The position numbers and the translations under genes were made by a program. The notes under the pieces were generated by a model. That model searched no databases. It was not told where the DNA came from and was given only the letters and a program-made list of their open reading frames with translations. From Periweissella cryptocerci (GTDB lineage Bacteria; Bacillota; Bacilli; Lactobacillales; Lactobacillaceae): a stretch of DNA of 64,000 bases. This document shows positions 55,628-64,000 of the stretch, piece after piece (within the stretch, counting starts at the first letter, position 1; every line of letters begins with the position of its first letter). The DNA is taken from positions 1,550,001-1,614,000 of the forward strand of contig NZ_CP037940.1 of the NCBI RefSeq assembly GCF_004358325.1. Direction: 5' to 3'.

Positions 55628-58600
55628 ATGAAGAAACACAAAAACTTGAAGACCGTTTTATATAGTTCATTAGTACTTGGTGCGGTAGTTGTAGCTTTTA
55701 ATGCAAATACAGCCGGTGCTAGTGCAGCGACTAATAGTAATCAACAACGTTGGGGGCAAGCGCAGTTATTCGACGCGGCAGCCGCAACGGACACACCCGC
55801 CAAAGAAGTCGCAGCCGTATTTGCGACAGATGGCGATGCTACCACCTACCAAACGAGTGATACAGCGGTTAATAGCGCAACGGTTGATCAGTTGACCGCC
55901 GCAGTTAAAGCTGCCTCAGATGCTAATGATTCAGATGGTGCTACCAAGGCTTTAAAGGATTTGGATGCGTACTATTTGGCAGTCGGTGATAATGCGCTCG
56001 ATGCCCAAGGGACGATTCCCATTGATGAAGCGCACTTTCCGGATTCAATTTTCCGGGCCTTTGTGGCAACAATCGCCCAACAAGCAACTGGTAAGGATGT
56101 CAAAGTCTTAACACCAGATACGTTGAAGATGTTTGGGCAATTAGATTTGACGAATTTGCATTTTGATAATCTAACCGGTATTCAATATTTCAAAGCCATC
56201 CAAAAATTAACGTTGAACGGTAACAATGTTGGAGATTTATCAATTTTGAAAGATAACCCAATTTTGGGTGAATTGTACGCTCACGACATGGGTCCCGAGT
56301 TAGCAACGGCGGATGTCAGTGAATTACCAATTTTGTACAAAGCACAATTTGGTTCACTTGGAGCGACAAGTATCAGTGATGATGCTGACAACATTGATTT
56401 AAAAGCTGAAGATGTGACGGTTACCCGTGATCAAAACTTAAAGAAAATTGTTACTAATTCAACACTTGATGAATTGGGCGTTGTATTTTCCGATAGCTTG
56501 ACCACGATTGACACATCACAAAGTAGCCACTTAACAACGCTGCAGTTATCGCATAATGGTGGTTTGAAAAATCTAGATGTGACGAAAAATCCTGAATTAC
56601 AATTATTGACGATTCGTGATTCAAGCGCCATTGAAAAGTTGGATTTGAGTAACAATACTAGTTTGACAAACTTAACCATCGCAATGACGCCACCAGATAG
56701 TGCTGACAAAAACAGCCAAGTGACTTTAAAAGACGTTACTTTACCAGATGCGAAGAAGCTTTCATTGTTAGATTTGGAAAATCTGAGTATCACGGCTGAT
56801 CAGTTAGCCAAAGGTTTAGAAACGTATACCGAGTTGGATAGTTTAGTATTGCAAAATACTGGTTTGAAAACCGTTGATTTATCAAATAATCCTGGTTTGA
56901 CAGTCGCCGTGTTAGCTAATAATCAGTTGACTGACATTGCTGGTTTGGCTAAGTTACAAAACCTCGATAGTTTGTTTGTTGGTAGTAATCAATTAACTAG
57001 CTTAGATTTATCGAAGAATCCACGGGTAGCACGCGTTAATGCCGCGGATAACCAACTTAAGACGTTAAAGGTTGCCCCACAATCAACAGCAAATGGTGGG
57101 CAAAAGATTTCATATTTAGATGTCCGGAATAATAAATTAGATGAAGCGAGTTTCAATAGTACGTTAGCGCAATTATCGGGCTTAACGACACTGTTGGCAT
57201 CAGATAATAATTTAACGCACGTCGACTTAGCTAAAAATATTTATCTAAGTAATATTGATTTATCAAACAACCACCTGCGGACATTAGATATGAGTACGAA
57301 CGTTTCTAATAACCGGAGTGGTGCGAATATTTCGGGCCAAACGGTCGCAGACCAAGCATTCTACGCACAAAAAGATGCGCAAGGCGCCACGAAATACTAT
57401 TTCAACTTGAAGCAGTTTTTGAATGAAGCTTCAACCGAAGATTTAGCACAATACGCAACGGTCCCAGCGCAAATTGATTGGAAATTAGACCCAACAACTG
57501 GGGTGGCGGTATATCAAGGTACCGGGCAACCAACGGATATTGAATATACGTACAACGTTGGTGCAATGCTAACAATGCCCGTTCACGTTGATTTACAAGC
57601 TGATCCAACCGTGGCAGCCTACCATGTTGACTTTGCGGCAACTGATAGTAAAACCACGGTTACTGCCAAAACAGTTGACCTCTCATCAACTGATGATGGT
57701 GTCTTGACCGCTGACCAAGTGCCAGCCTACAAAGTCAATGATGCCAACTATCACTTTGTTGGTTGGGAAGATGCGACCGGGCAAGCCATTAAGCTTAATC
57801 AAGCCGGCCAAATTATTGGTAGCAAAACATTGTACGCAGTGGTTGCACCGAACGCTTACACGATTTCATTTGACACTGCTGGTGGCACTAAATTAGCTGA
57901 CACACAGGCGAAAACGGCAAGTGGCTCAAAAACTAGCACGTATACATTACCAGCCGGACCAACAAAAGCGGACTTCAGTTTTACTGGTTGGGAAGATGAT
58001 CGGGGCAATACCTACAAAGCTGGTGATACCGTTAAGTTAACGGCGGATACTAAGTTTACTGCACAATACCAAGCTAATGGTGCGACTGCCGTTAAGCTGG
58101 CAGTGGCGGTGACAAGTAACAAGGCAACGGATACGGGAGCAACCTTAACTGGTACGGCAACAGCCGGCGCAAGTTTAGCGGTTGTTGATCAATATGGTGT
58201 CACAGTTGCGACTGGTACGGCTGACAGCAAGGGTGCGTTTACCTTAACTGCTAAAGGCGTAGTTGCTGGTGATACTTTGACCGTAACTGCTACCAAGACT
58301 GCGACGGCCACGCAAACTTACACTACCGCGACGGCCAACAAAGTGGTTGCTGCTGAGCAGGTGGCAGTGAGTGTACCAAAGACAACTCCTAAGACCCCAG
58401 CGCCAGCTAAGAAGAAAGTTGCAACTAGCTTGAAACTTGATAAAGCTTACACCGCTAACAAGTATGTCACTGGTAAAACTGAAGCAAAAGCGCAAGTTAC
58501 GGTGACAACTAAGGCTGGTAAAGTTCTTGGCAAGGTTAAGGCAGCAACGAACGGTAAATTCAAAGTTAAGTTGAAAACTACTAAGGCACAGACGGTCTAT

Positions 58601-58927
58601 GTCAGTGTTAAAGCAATTGACACTAAAACTACAACAAAAAACACGACTAAAAAGGCACTTAAAGTTACAAAGAGCCCTGCGCCTAAGCGAAGTACACTCA
58701 AAGTTACTAAAAAGACCTTTACAGGTAAGACAACCCAAGGCGCAACTGTTAAGTTATACAACGCCAAAGGAAAGGTCGTTGCACAGAAACACGTAACGAC
58801 GAAAAACGGTAAATTCTCAATTAAGTTGAAGCAAACTTATAAGAAGGGTACTAAGTTCACCGTTAAAGTTCAAAATGATCACGCACATGGCTTTGCCAAA
58901 GCTCAAACGAGTTTTAAAGCTAAGTAA
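55628..58927 (+). CDS. Secreted leucine-rich-repeat surface protein
   Basis: Encodes 1099 aa. It has a signal peptide (MKKHKNLKTVLYSSLVLGAV) and an LRR domain at about 160-560 with units such as LTSLDLSKNPRVARVNAADN. Two InlB/Listeria-Bacteroides-type repeats follow (FVGWEDATGQAI and FTGWEDDRGNTY), then three Ig-like units. The last has VKLYNAKGKVVAQKHV and ends SFKAK. It has no LPXTG. Adhesion or protein binding is the family-based guess. GGGAGG is 8 nt upstream. A TTGGACA/TTTGTCCAA hairpin in the 112-bp gap separates it from the protease gene. Confidence 0.85.
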   Translation: MKKHKNLKTVLYSSLVLGAVVVAFNANTAGASAATNSNQQRWGQAQLFDAAAATDTPAKEVAAVFATDGDATTYQTSDTAVNSATVDQLTAAVKAASDANDSDGATKALKDLDAYYLAVGDNALDAQGTIPIDEAHFPDSIFRAFVATIAQQATGKDVKVLTPDTLKMFGQLDLTNLHFDNLTGIQYFKAIQKLTLNGNNVGDLSILKDNPILGELYAHDMGPELATADVSELPILYKAQFGSLGATSISDDADNIDLKAEDVTVTRDQNLKKIVTNSTLDELGVVFSDSLTTIDTSQSSHLTTLQLSHNGGLKNLDVTKNPELQLLTIRDSSAIEKLDLSNNTSLTNLTIAMTPPDSADKNSQVTLKDVTLPDAKKLSLLDLENLSITADQLAKGLETYTELDSLVLQNTGLKTVDLSNNPGLTVAVLANNQLTDIAGLAKLQNLDSLFVGSNQLTSLDLSKNPRVARVNAADNQLKTLKVAPQSTANGGQKISYLDVRNNKLDEASFNSTLAQLSGLTTLLASDNNLTHVDLAKNIYLSNIDLSNNHLRTLDMSTNVSNNRSGANISGQTVADQAFYAQKDAQGATKYYFNLKQFLNEASTEDLAQYATVPAQIDWKLDPTTGVAVYQGTGQPTDIEYTYNVGAMLTMPVHVDLQADPTVAAYHVDFAATDSKTTVTAKTVDLSSTDDGVLTADQVPAYKVNDANYHFVGWEDATGQAIKLNQAGQIIGSKTLYAVVAPNAYTISFDTAGGTKLADTQAKTASGSKTSTYTLPAGPTKADFSFTGWEDDRGNTYKAGDTVKLTADTKFTAQYQANGATAVKLAVAVTSNKATDTGATLTGTATAGASLAVVDQYGVTVATGTADSKGAFTLTAKGVVAGDTLTVTATKTATATQTYTTATANKVVAAEQVAVSVPKTTPKTPAPAKKKVATSLKLDKAYTANKYVTGKTEAKAQVTVTTKAGKVLGKVKAATNGKFKVKLKTTKAQTVYVSVKAIDTKTTTKNTTKKALKVTKSPAPKRSTLKVTKKTFTGKTTQGATVKLYNAKGKVVAQKHVTTKNGKFSIKLKQTYKKGTKFTVKVQNDHAHGFAKAQTSFKAK

Positions 58928-58941
58928 TTAATGTGATGTCG

Positions 58942-58994
58942 AAAAAACGACCTAACAATGCCTTTTGCAGGGGCTTTTGTGAGGTCGTTTTTTT
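58942..58994 (+). terminator. Terminator of the LRR gene
   Basis: ACGACCT/AGGTCGT stem with an inner GCC/GGC pair and a long loop, followed by seven T; A-rich on the other side. Confidence 0.8.
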
Positions 58995-59062
58995 CAATAA
59001 TAATTTATTTGCTGGATAGACATCACGAAAAAACAAACGAGTTCAGGGGAGGGGTTTTATTT

Positions 59063-61723
59063 ATGAAGTTAGCAACAAAAGTTAAATTAGGATTATTCAG
59101 TACGGTGTTATTAGGAACCGTATCAGTTGGCGTTTTTACGAATGTTGTCCCAGATGCCGTTGCCGGTCATAGTACGTTAATTCGGGCGTCGGCAGCTGAA
59201 ACGGATAATCAAGCGTATCAAGTTGGTGTCGGCACACACGTTAACGGTTCATTTGGTCCCAATTACTATTTTAATATTGCAAAGTATTTGGGCACGCAAT
59301 ACACAGACCTTAAACTCACAGGCGACTCAGCGACGAGCACAGTAACCGGGTGGACGTTAAAAGATCAAAATGTTGCGTATTATAACGGTGTGTCACAGCC
59401 GACCACAATTAGTTTTAGTTATACAGATAGTGATGGTAAAACCCAAAATAAGACGGTTACCTTAAGTGCCGACTTAGTCCGGACTAGTTTTAACTTAACG
59501 TTTAAAATCGCCCCAGCAGATGCAAATAAAGTTACGTTAGCCGCTGGTGTGGCCGCCGATATTTCAAACGTTTTGGTGAACCCGGATGGGACAGTTAGTG
59601 TGGTAATTCCCGTTTCGGCTACCGAATCATCAAGTGGCGCCAATAACGGGATTGCTTCATTACTGACACAAGCTGATTTGGATAAGAATTTACAATTAAC
59701 ATTTTTGATTCAGGGTTATGGTTTGACGGAATGGAACACCAAAGCGGATGGAACTGGTACGGCGTTGGCGTTAAATAAGCTAGCGGCGGGGCAATATGAA
59801 GACCAAACTTTCTATGCCGTCGTAAAAAATACAACCAACGTGCGTTTTAAAGCGGACTCAACGCGCAGTGATTCAGTGGATGCAATTACCGCATCTTTGG
59901 ATGATAAAACGCAAATTGGTACGGTGACAGCCCCAGATGTTACCGCTAAACCGGGTTACCGTTTTGATGGTTGGGCGGAATTTAACAGTGATGGGACGTC
60001 AGTTGTTGATGGAGACGGCAAGCAAGTTATTGTCCAACCACATGCGACCGCTAGTGTTAAGCGTGGTGCGTACTTTGAAGCGCGGTATACGGATTTAAAA
60101 CAACTGACCGTAACTTTGAATACCGGTAAGGGCACATTTAGCTACACGCCAGCAACGGTAAGTAGTAAGCCAACCGATGCAAAGGGAAACAACTTGTATG
60201 TGGCGACCGATTACTATGATGATCAAAATGGATTTGCGTTGGGTAGTATCCCAACCCCGGAATTAGCCAATTATCAATTTGACTATTGGACCGACGCGCA
60301 AGGCAAGCAAGTTGCCAGTTATCCTAATCCAAAGCTAACAGGTGCCACAACGTACTACGCGCACTATACGGCGTTACCTAAGTATTCACTGACGTATGAT
60401 TTGAATGGCGGGCAAGCAACGAAAACTAGTGAAACCGTGTACTTCGATAACAATACCGGTTTCACGTTACCAGCTGGACCAACAAAGCAAGGGACTGAGT
60501 TTGCATATTGGCTAGGTAGTGACGGTAAAGCATACGCCGCCGCGAGTGGGGTTAATTTAAGTGATTTTGCTAGCAAAACCCTGACGTTTAAGGCTGTTTA
60601 CACTGCTGATGTGGCGCAATACCAAGCGACATTTGTGGTAGGTGGTACGAAAACGAGCGTGAAATTCTCCGGTAACTTACTCGATGGAACAACGGCAAGT
60701 ATCTATGATGGAAATACTGCCACGTTGCAGGATTCAACTGGAGCAACGTTTGACTATTGGTTGGGTAGCGACGGTAAAGTCTATGGCGATTACACAACTT
60801 TGCCAGCGAGTGATATTACACTGACGGCCGTTTTTGTAACCGGTGAAAATACTGGAGTAGCGAAAAAAATTACATTTAAGACCGCAACCACGGCGAAAAA
60901 TGTCAGCTTACCAGCGGATGAAAATGGCACAATTAACTACTACGGTCGTTATTACTTACCGTATACAACGCCAACGGCTGACGGCCAAGTATTTGCCTAC
61001 TATACTGATGGCAAAGGAAATCATTTCCAACCAGGGGACGCAATTGCGATTGCCGATAGTGGCATTACCTTAACCGCCGTGTTTAATAGCGTGGCAAGTA
61101 CTAACGCGGATGCGGCTAGTGTAATTGATACTGCTAGCGAGTATAGCGATACAGCGCAGGCTGATGCAGATGCAGTGAAGAAAGCAGCGGAGCAAGCGAA
61201 GGCAGACGCAGCGAAGAAAACCGCGGACCAGGCCAAAGCGGACGTAGCGAAGAAAGCGGTAGACCAAGCAAAGGCGGACGCAGCCAAGAAAGTAGCAGAC
61301 CAGGCCAAGGCCGACGCAGCCAAGAAGGCAGCAGCCAAAGCCAAGGCCGACGCGGCGAAGAAGGCAGCAGCCAAAGCTAAGGCGGACGCAGCGAAGAAAA
61401 AGGCAGCAAAGGCAAAAGCAGCGGCGAAGAAGAAAGCCGCTAAAGCAAAAGCGGCTGCCAAGCAAAAGGCGGCTAAACCCAAGTTGAAAGTAACCGTGAA
61501 GCACACAGTCAAGAAGTTCACTGGCACAACAACTAAGGGGGTCACAGTTAAAGTTTATAATGCCAAGGGAAAGTTACTTGGTAAAGCTAAGGCCAATGCC
61601 AAAGGTAAATTTACGATTAAGCTAAAAAAGAAGGTCGCTAAAAAAGCTAAGTTGAAGTTTGTGGTACAAAACAACAAGGCAAATGGTGCCAAAAAATTAA
61701 CTAAAACAATCAAAGTTAAGTGA
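59063..61723 (+). CDS. Secreted InlB-repeat surface protein with Ala/Lys coiled region
   Basis: Encodes 886 aa from the ATG at 59063; GGGAGGGG is 9 nt upstream, and the longer frame runs through the preceding terminator. It has a signal peptide, about four InlB-type repeats (YRFDGWAEFN, YQFDYWTDAQ, TEFAYWLGSD, ATFDYWLGSD), and then residues about 700-810 made of KADAAKKAAAKA-type repeats, a long charged helix. It ends with the module VKVYNAKGKLLGKAKANAKG. No LPXTG. It is probably an adhesin-like stalk bound to the wall by its basic tail. Confidence 0.82.
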   Translation: MKLATKVKLGLFSTVLLGTVSVGVFTNVVPDAVAGHSTLIRASAAETDNQAYQVGVGTHVNGSFGPNYYFNIAKYLGTQYTDLKLTGDSATSTVTGWTLKDQNVAYYNGVSQPTTISFSYTDSDGKTQNKTVTLSADLVRTSFNLTFKIAPADANKVTLAAGVAADISNVLVNPDGTVSVVIPVSATESSSGANNGIASLLTQADLDKNLQLTFLIQGYGLTEWNTKADGTGTALALNKLAAGQYEDQTFYAVVKNTTNVRFKADSTRSDSVDAITASLDDKTQIGTVTAPDVTAKPGYRFDGWAEFNSDGTSVVDGDGKQVIVQPHATASVKRGAYFEARYTDLKQLTVTLNTGKGTFSYTPATVSSKPTDAKGNNLYVATDYYDDQNGFALGSIPTPELANYQFDYWTDAQGKQVASYPNPKLTGATTYYAHYTALPKYSLTYDLNGGQATKTSETVYFDNNTGFTLPAGPTKQGTEFAYWLGSDGKAYAAASGVNLSDFASKTLTFKAVYTADVAQYQATFVVGGTKTSVKFSGNLLDGTTASIYDGNTATLQDSTGATFDYWLGSDGKVYGDYTTLPASDITLTAVFVTGENTGVAKKITFKTATTAKNVSLPADENGTINYYGRYYLPYTTPTADGQVFAYYTDGKGNHFQPGDAIAIADSGITLTAVFNSVASTNADAASVIDTASEYSDTAQADADAVKKAAEQAKADAAKKTADQAKADVAKKAVDQAKADAAKKVADQAKADAAKKAAAKAKADAAKKAAAKAKADAAKKKAAKAKAAAKKKAAKAKAAAKQKAAKPKLKVTVKHTVKKFTGTTTKGVTVKVYNAKGKLLGKAKANAKGKFTIKLKKKVAKKAKLKFVVQNNKANGAKKLTKTIKVK

Positions 61724-61728
61724 GTTAA

Positions 61729-61761
61729 CAAATCCACGTCAATGCCGGCGTGGATTTTTTT
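61729..61761 (+). terminator. Terminator of the InlB-repeat gene
   Basis: AATCCACG/CGTGGATT stem followed by a T run. Confidence 0.85.
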
Positions 61762-61795
61762 GTCTTTGGATTCGCTTACAAATAAGAAGTAACTC

Positions 61796-61824
61796 TTGAC
61801 ATCAACGCGGGAACTCCTTAGAAT
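61796..61824 (+). promoter_or_regulatory. Promoter of mnmE
   Basis: Consensus TTGACA (61796-61801), 17 bp, TAGAAT (61819-61824). The leader to the start codon is about 250 nt. Confidence 0.85.
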
Positions 61825-61834
61825 GTAGGTAGTT

Positions 61835-61943
61835 TGCGAATATTGTCGCAAAGGTATTATTGAGAATAATAATTAAATAGCTACCGAAGTAGTGAAAGTG
61901 CTTCGCCACCTAGAAATATAGGGGTGGTGTATGCACTTTTTTT
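61835..61943 (+). promoter_or_regulatory. Structured leader with attenuator-like terminator upstream of mnmE
   Basis: Hairpins in order: TTTGCGA/TCGCAAA at about 61833-61852, TATTATT/AATAATA at about 61855-61871, then AAAGTGC...GCCACC paired with GGTGG...GCACTTT (61895-61939), followed by T (61937-61943). The last is a terminator placed before the gene. GAAGT/GCTTC pairing upstream could compete with it. It is too short for a T-box riboswitch. The ligand or protein is unknown. Confidence 0.6.
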
Positions 61944-61945
61944 GT

Positions 61946-62042
61946 ACCCAAATTACATGGTTGGGTATGCCCGAACGGCTACCCAAACTATATGATTGAG
62001 CATGCCCGAACAGCTACCCAAATTACATGATTGAGGTTCTCC
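61946..62042 (+). repeat. 35-bp tandem repeats in the mnmE leader
   Basis: Units 61946-61980, 61981-62015 and a partial third (62016-62042) share ACCCAAA, ATGRTTGRG and ATGCCCGAACRGCT. They create two 12-codon ORFs (61957-61995, 61992-62030) and a 20-codon ORF (62027-62089), joined by ATGA overlaps. The last overlaps the mnmE start. None has a clear ribosome site. Confidence 0.75.
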
Positions 62043-62081
62043 ATACGACTGACCTCAAACGCAAAAGAAAGGATCTTAAAC

Positions 62082-63488
62082 ATGGCTAACGCTGGAAGTA
62101 CCATTACAGAATTTGACACGATTGCCGCTATTAGTACGCCACCTGGCGAAGGGGCGATTTCGATTATTCGTTTAAGCGGTGAAGAAGCCGTTGACGTTGC
62201 TTGTCGGGTTTTCAAAGGCAAGAACTTAAGCAAAGTTGATTCACACACAATTAATTACGGACATATTATTGATCCGGATAAAGATAATCAAGAAGTTGAT
62301 GAAGTGATGGTCTCAGTAATGCGGGCACCACGGACATTTACGCGTGAAGACGTCATTGAAATTAATGCGCACGGTGGGATTGTTGCGACTAACCGCATTC
62401 TCCAATTGCTCTTGAGTAATGGTGCCCGGTTAGCTGAACCTGGTGAATTTACCAAGCGGGCGTTCTTGAACGGCCGGATTGATTTGTCACAAGCAGAAGC
62501 CGTGATGGACTTAATTCGCGCTAAAACTGATCGTTCAATGCAAGTTGCTTTGAATCAATTGGATGGGAACTTGTCTGGTTTAATTCGCAAGATTCGGAAG
62601 GACATCGTGGATACTTTGGCGCAAGTCGAAGTTAACATTGATTACCCTGAATATGATGCGGTTGAGCAAATGACAACGCAATTGTTATTGGAACAAGCAA
62701 CGAATGTGCAAGCACACGTTGCGCAATTATTAAAAACGGCCAAGCAAGGTAAAGTTTTACGTGAAGGTTTGGCAACAGCGATTATCGGCCGACCAAATGT
62801 GGGTAAGAGTTCAATTTTGAACCACTTGTTGCATGAAGATAAAGCGATTGTGACGGAAATTGCTGGGACAACCCGGGATGTGATTGAAGAATACGTCAAC
62901 GTCCACGGTGTGCCTTTGAAGCTGGTTGATACCGCTGGGATTCGTGATACAGAAGACGTCGTTGAAAAAATCGGGGTCGAACGTTCACGGGCTGCGATTG
63001 TTAAGGCTGACTTAGTGATGTTGGTGCTGAATACGAATGAACCATTAACCGATGAAGATCGTGAATTGATTAAGATTACTGCTGATAAGAAGCGGATTGT
63101 GATTTTGAACAAGACTGATTTGGAACAAAAATTAGATCCAAATGATATCGCGAGTTTGATTGAACCAAACGAAATGATCGCTGTTTCAGTTTTGAAAAAC
63201 TTGAACATGGACTTATTGGAAGAAAAAATCGCGCACTTGTTCTTTGATGAAGGTATCGAAAACAATCAAACGACGGTGATGGTCACTAACGCGCGCCACA
63301 TTGGTTTATTAGCTAGCGCAAGTAAGTCGTTGCAAGCGGTCATTGATGGTGTTGCGATGGGGATGCCGGTTGATATTGTGCAAATCGATATGACGGATGC
63401 CTGGGACAAGCTTGGTGAGATTACTGGGGATTCGGTCCAAGATGATTTATTGACGGAATTATTTAGCCAATTCTGTCTTGGAAAGTAG
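62082..63488 (+). CDS. mnmE: tRNA modification GTPase MnmE (TrmE)
   Basis: Encodes 468 aa from the ATG at 62082; AAAGGA is 8 nt upstream. The N-terminal folate-binding domain has [20 protein letters not shown]. The G domain has [14 protein letters not shown], then GTTRD, DTAGIR and NKTD. The C-terminal CLGK contains the catalytic Cys. With MnmG it modifies the wobble uridine of tRNAs. Normally mnmG follows; here an arsC-type gene is inserted between them. Confidence 0.97.
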   Translation: MANAGSTITEFDTIAAISTPPGEGAISIIRLSGEEAVDVACRVFKGKNLSKVDSHTINYGHIIDPDKDNQEVDEVMVSVMRAPRTFTREDVIEINAHGGIVATNRILQLLLSNGARLAEPGEFTKRAFLNGRIDLSQAEAVMDLIRAKTDRSMQVALNQLDGNLSGLIRKIRKDIVDTLAQVEVNIDYPEYDAVEQMTTQLLLEQATNVQAHVAQLLKTAKQGKVLREGLATAIIGRPNVGKSSILNHLLHEDKAIVTEIAGTTRDVIEEYVNVHGVPLKLVDTAGIRDTEDVVEKIGVERSRAAIVKADLVMLVLNTNEPLTDEDRELIKITADKKRIVILNKTDLEQKLDPNDIASLIEPNEMIAVSVLKNLNMDLLEEKIAHLFFDEGIENNQTTVMVTNARHIGLLASASKSLQAVIDGVAMGMPVDIVQIDMTDAWDKLGEITGDSVQDDLLTELFSQFCLGK

Positions 63489-63497
63489 GAATTCGCG

Positions 63498-63899
63498 ATG
63501 ACGCAAGTATATTTTTTATGTACTGGTAACTCATGCCGCAGTCAAATTGCGGAAGGATACGCCAAGCAAATGCATCCTGAATGGATAATTGCGAGTGCCG
63601 GTGTTGAACAACATGGTTTGAATCCACGGGCCGTAGCGGTGATGGCGGCAGATGGTGTTGATATTAGTCAGCACACGTCAAAATTAATCGACAACGATTA
63701 TTTGCTGTCATCAGACTTAGTAATTACGTTGTGTGGGGATGCACGCGACAAGTGTCCAGTGACCCCACCGACAATTGAACGGTTGCACTGGGGATTAAAC
63801 GATCCTGCTCAAGCGACTGGTACTGAGGATGAAATCATGGCGGTGTTCCGCGAAGTTCGTGATGAAATAAAAAAACAGATTGAAAATTTAGCAGTTTAA
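63498..63899 (+). CDS. arsC: Thioredoxin-type arsenate reductase / LMW phosphatase-fold protein
   Basis: Encodes 133 aa. The P-loop CTGNSCRSQ (Cys8, Cys13, Arg14) plus Cys79 and Cys86 in [10 protein letters not shown] match the cysteines of thioredoxin-coupled ArsC. The HWGLNDPA segment carries the late Asp-Pro of the family. It reduces arsenate to arsenite, or acts as a low-molecular-weight phosphatase. It begins 9 nt after mnmE and ends 39 nt before mnmG, so it is probably in their operon. No arsR or arsB is in view. Confidence 0.88.
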   Translation: MTQVYFLCTGNSCRSQIAEGYAKQMHPEWIIASAGVEQHGLNPRAVAVMAADGVDISQHTSKLIDNDYLLSSDLVITLCGDARDKCPVTPPTIERLHWGLNDPAQATGTEDEIMAVFREVRDEIKKQIENLAV

Positions 63900-63938
63900 T
63901 AACGCGTATTTAAGCGCAAATAAATAGGAGAATTAATT

Positions 63939-64000
63939 ATGGCAGTTATTCCATATGATGCTGGCGAATACGACGTAATTGTCGTTGGTGCTGGTCACGC
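63939..64000 (+). CDS. mnmG: tRNA modification enzyme MnmG (GidA), 5' end only
   Basis: The window ends after 20 codons, MAVIPYDAGEYDVIVVGAGH, the FAD-binding start of MnmG. TAGGAG is 8 nt upstream. Partner of MnmE. Confidence 0.9.
   Translation, partial: MAVIPYDAGEYDVIVVGAGH

Noticed and set aside
61175..61480. CRISPR-like or satellite repeats in the InlB-repeat gene
   Set aside because: The periodicity is codon-based and encodes an Ala/Lys/Asp helix in frame.
61835..61943. T-box riboswitch before mnmE
   Set aside because: There is a GGGTGG-like string but no long Stem I and only about 110 nt from promoter to terminator.

Overview
The window is about 64 kb around the chromosomal replication origin of a low-GC Gram-positive lactic acid bacterium. 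The core order yaaA-recF-gyrB-gyrA, dnaA-dnaN and rpmH-rnpA-yidC, the heterofermentative marker gnd, and the absence of sporulation genes point to Lactobacillaceae. The Leuconostoc/Weissella branch is my best guess; the genus is inferred, not proven. Transcription diverges from oriC at about 34-36 kb: most genes to the left are on the minus strand and most to the right on the plus strand, as expected for co-orientation with replication.

Layout. 0-6.7 kb: accessory genes (XRE regulator, GIY-YIG protein, MMPL transporter with a divergent TetR regulator, a small secreted His-rich protein) plus the first copy of a 604-bp MITE. 6.8-9.7 kb: rlmH and dnaB, separated by about 930 bp of non-coding DNA full of DnaA boxes. 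10-15 kb: a small membrane protein, the second MITE copy, rplI, gdpP and the rpsF-ssb-rpsR operon. 15.2-20 kb: sbcD-sbcC and a VOC protein. 20.2-26 kb: an Rgg-controlled ABC-transporter island, partly frameshifted, flanked by a duplicated 3' end of gyrA. 26-36.7 kb: gyrA, gyrB, recF, yaaA, dnaN, bipartite oriC, dnaA, rpmH, rnpA. 36.8-49 kb: yidC and khpB (jag), normally neighbours, separated by about 10.6 kb that holds gnd, double-glycine peptide genes, a small membrane protein/rhomboid pair, a CPBP protease, diacetyl reductase (butA), a SHOCT protein and an MFS exporter. 49.7-61.7 kb: three large secreted proteins (S8 protease, LRR protein, InlB-repeat protein) that share a lysine-rich C-terminal module. 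62-64 kb: mnmE, an ArsC-type reductase, and the start of mnmG.

Most interesting signals: (1) a 604-bp MITE in two copies with perfect 8-bp target duplications, whose right half is a 220-bp folded module that also occurs on its own at two other sites with covarying stems; (2) a DnaA-box cluster 26 kb from dnaA with more consensus boxes than oriC; (3) a locus combining double-glycine peptides, paralogous 71-aa membrane proteins, a rhomboid protease and a CPBP protease; (4) a gyrA tail plus terminator duplicated onto the end of an ABC ATPase gene; (5) tandem-repeat leaders in front of rplI and mnmE. No rRNA, tRNA or CRISPR array was recognised.
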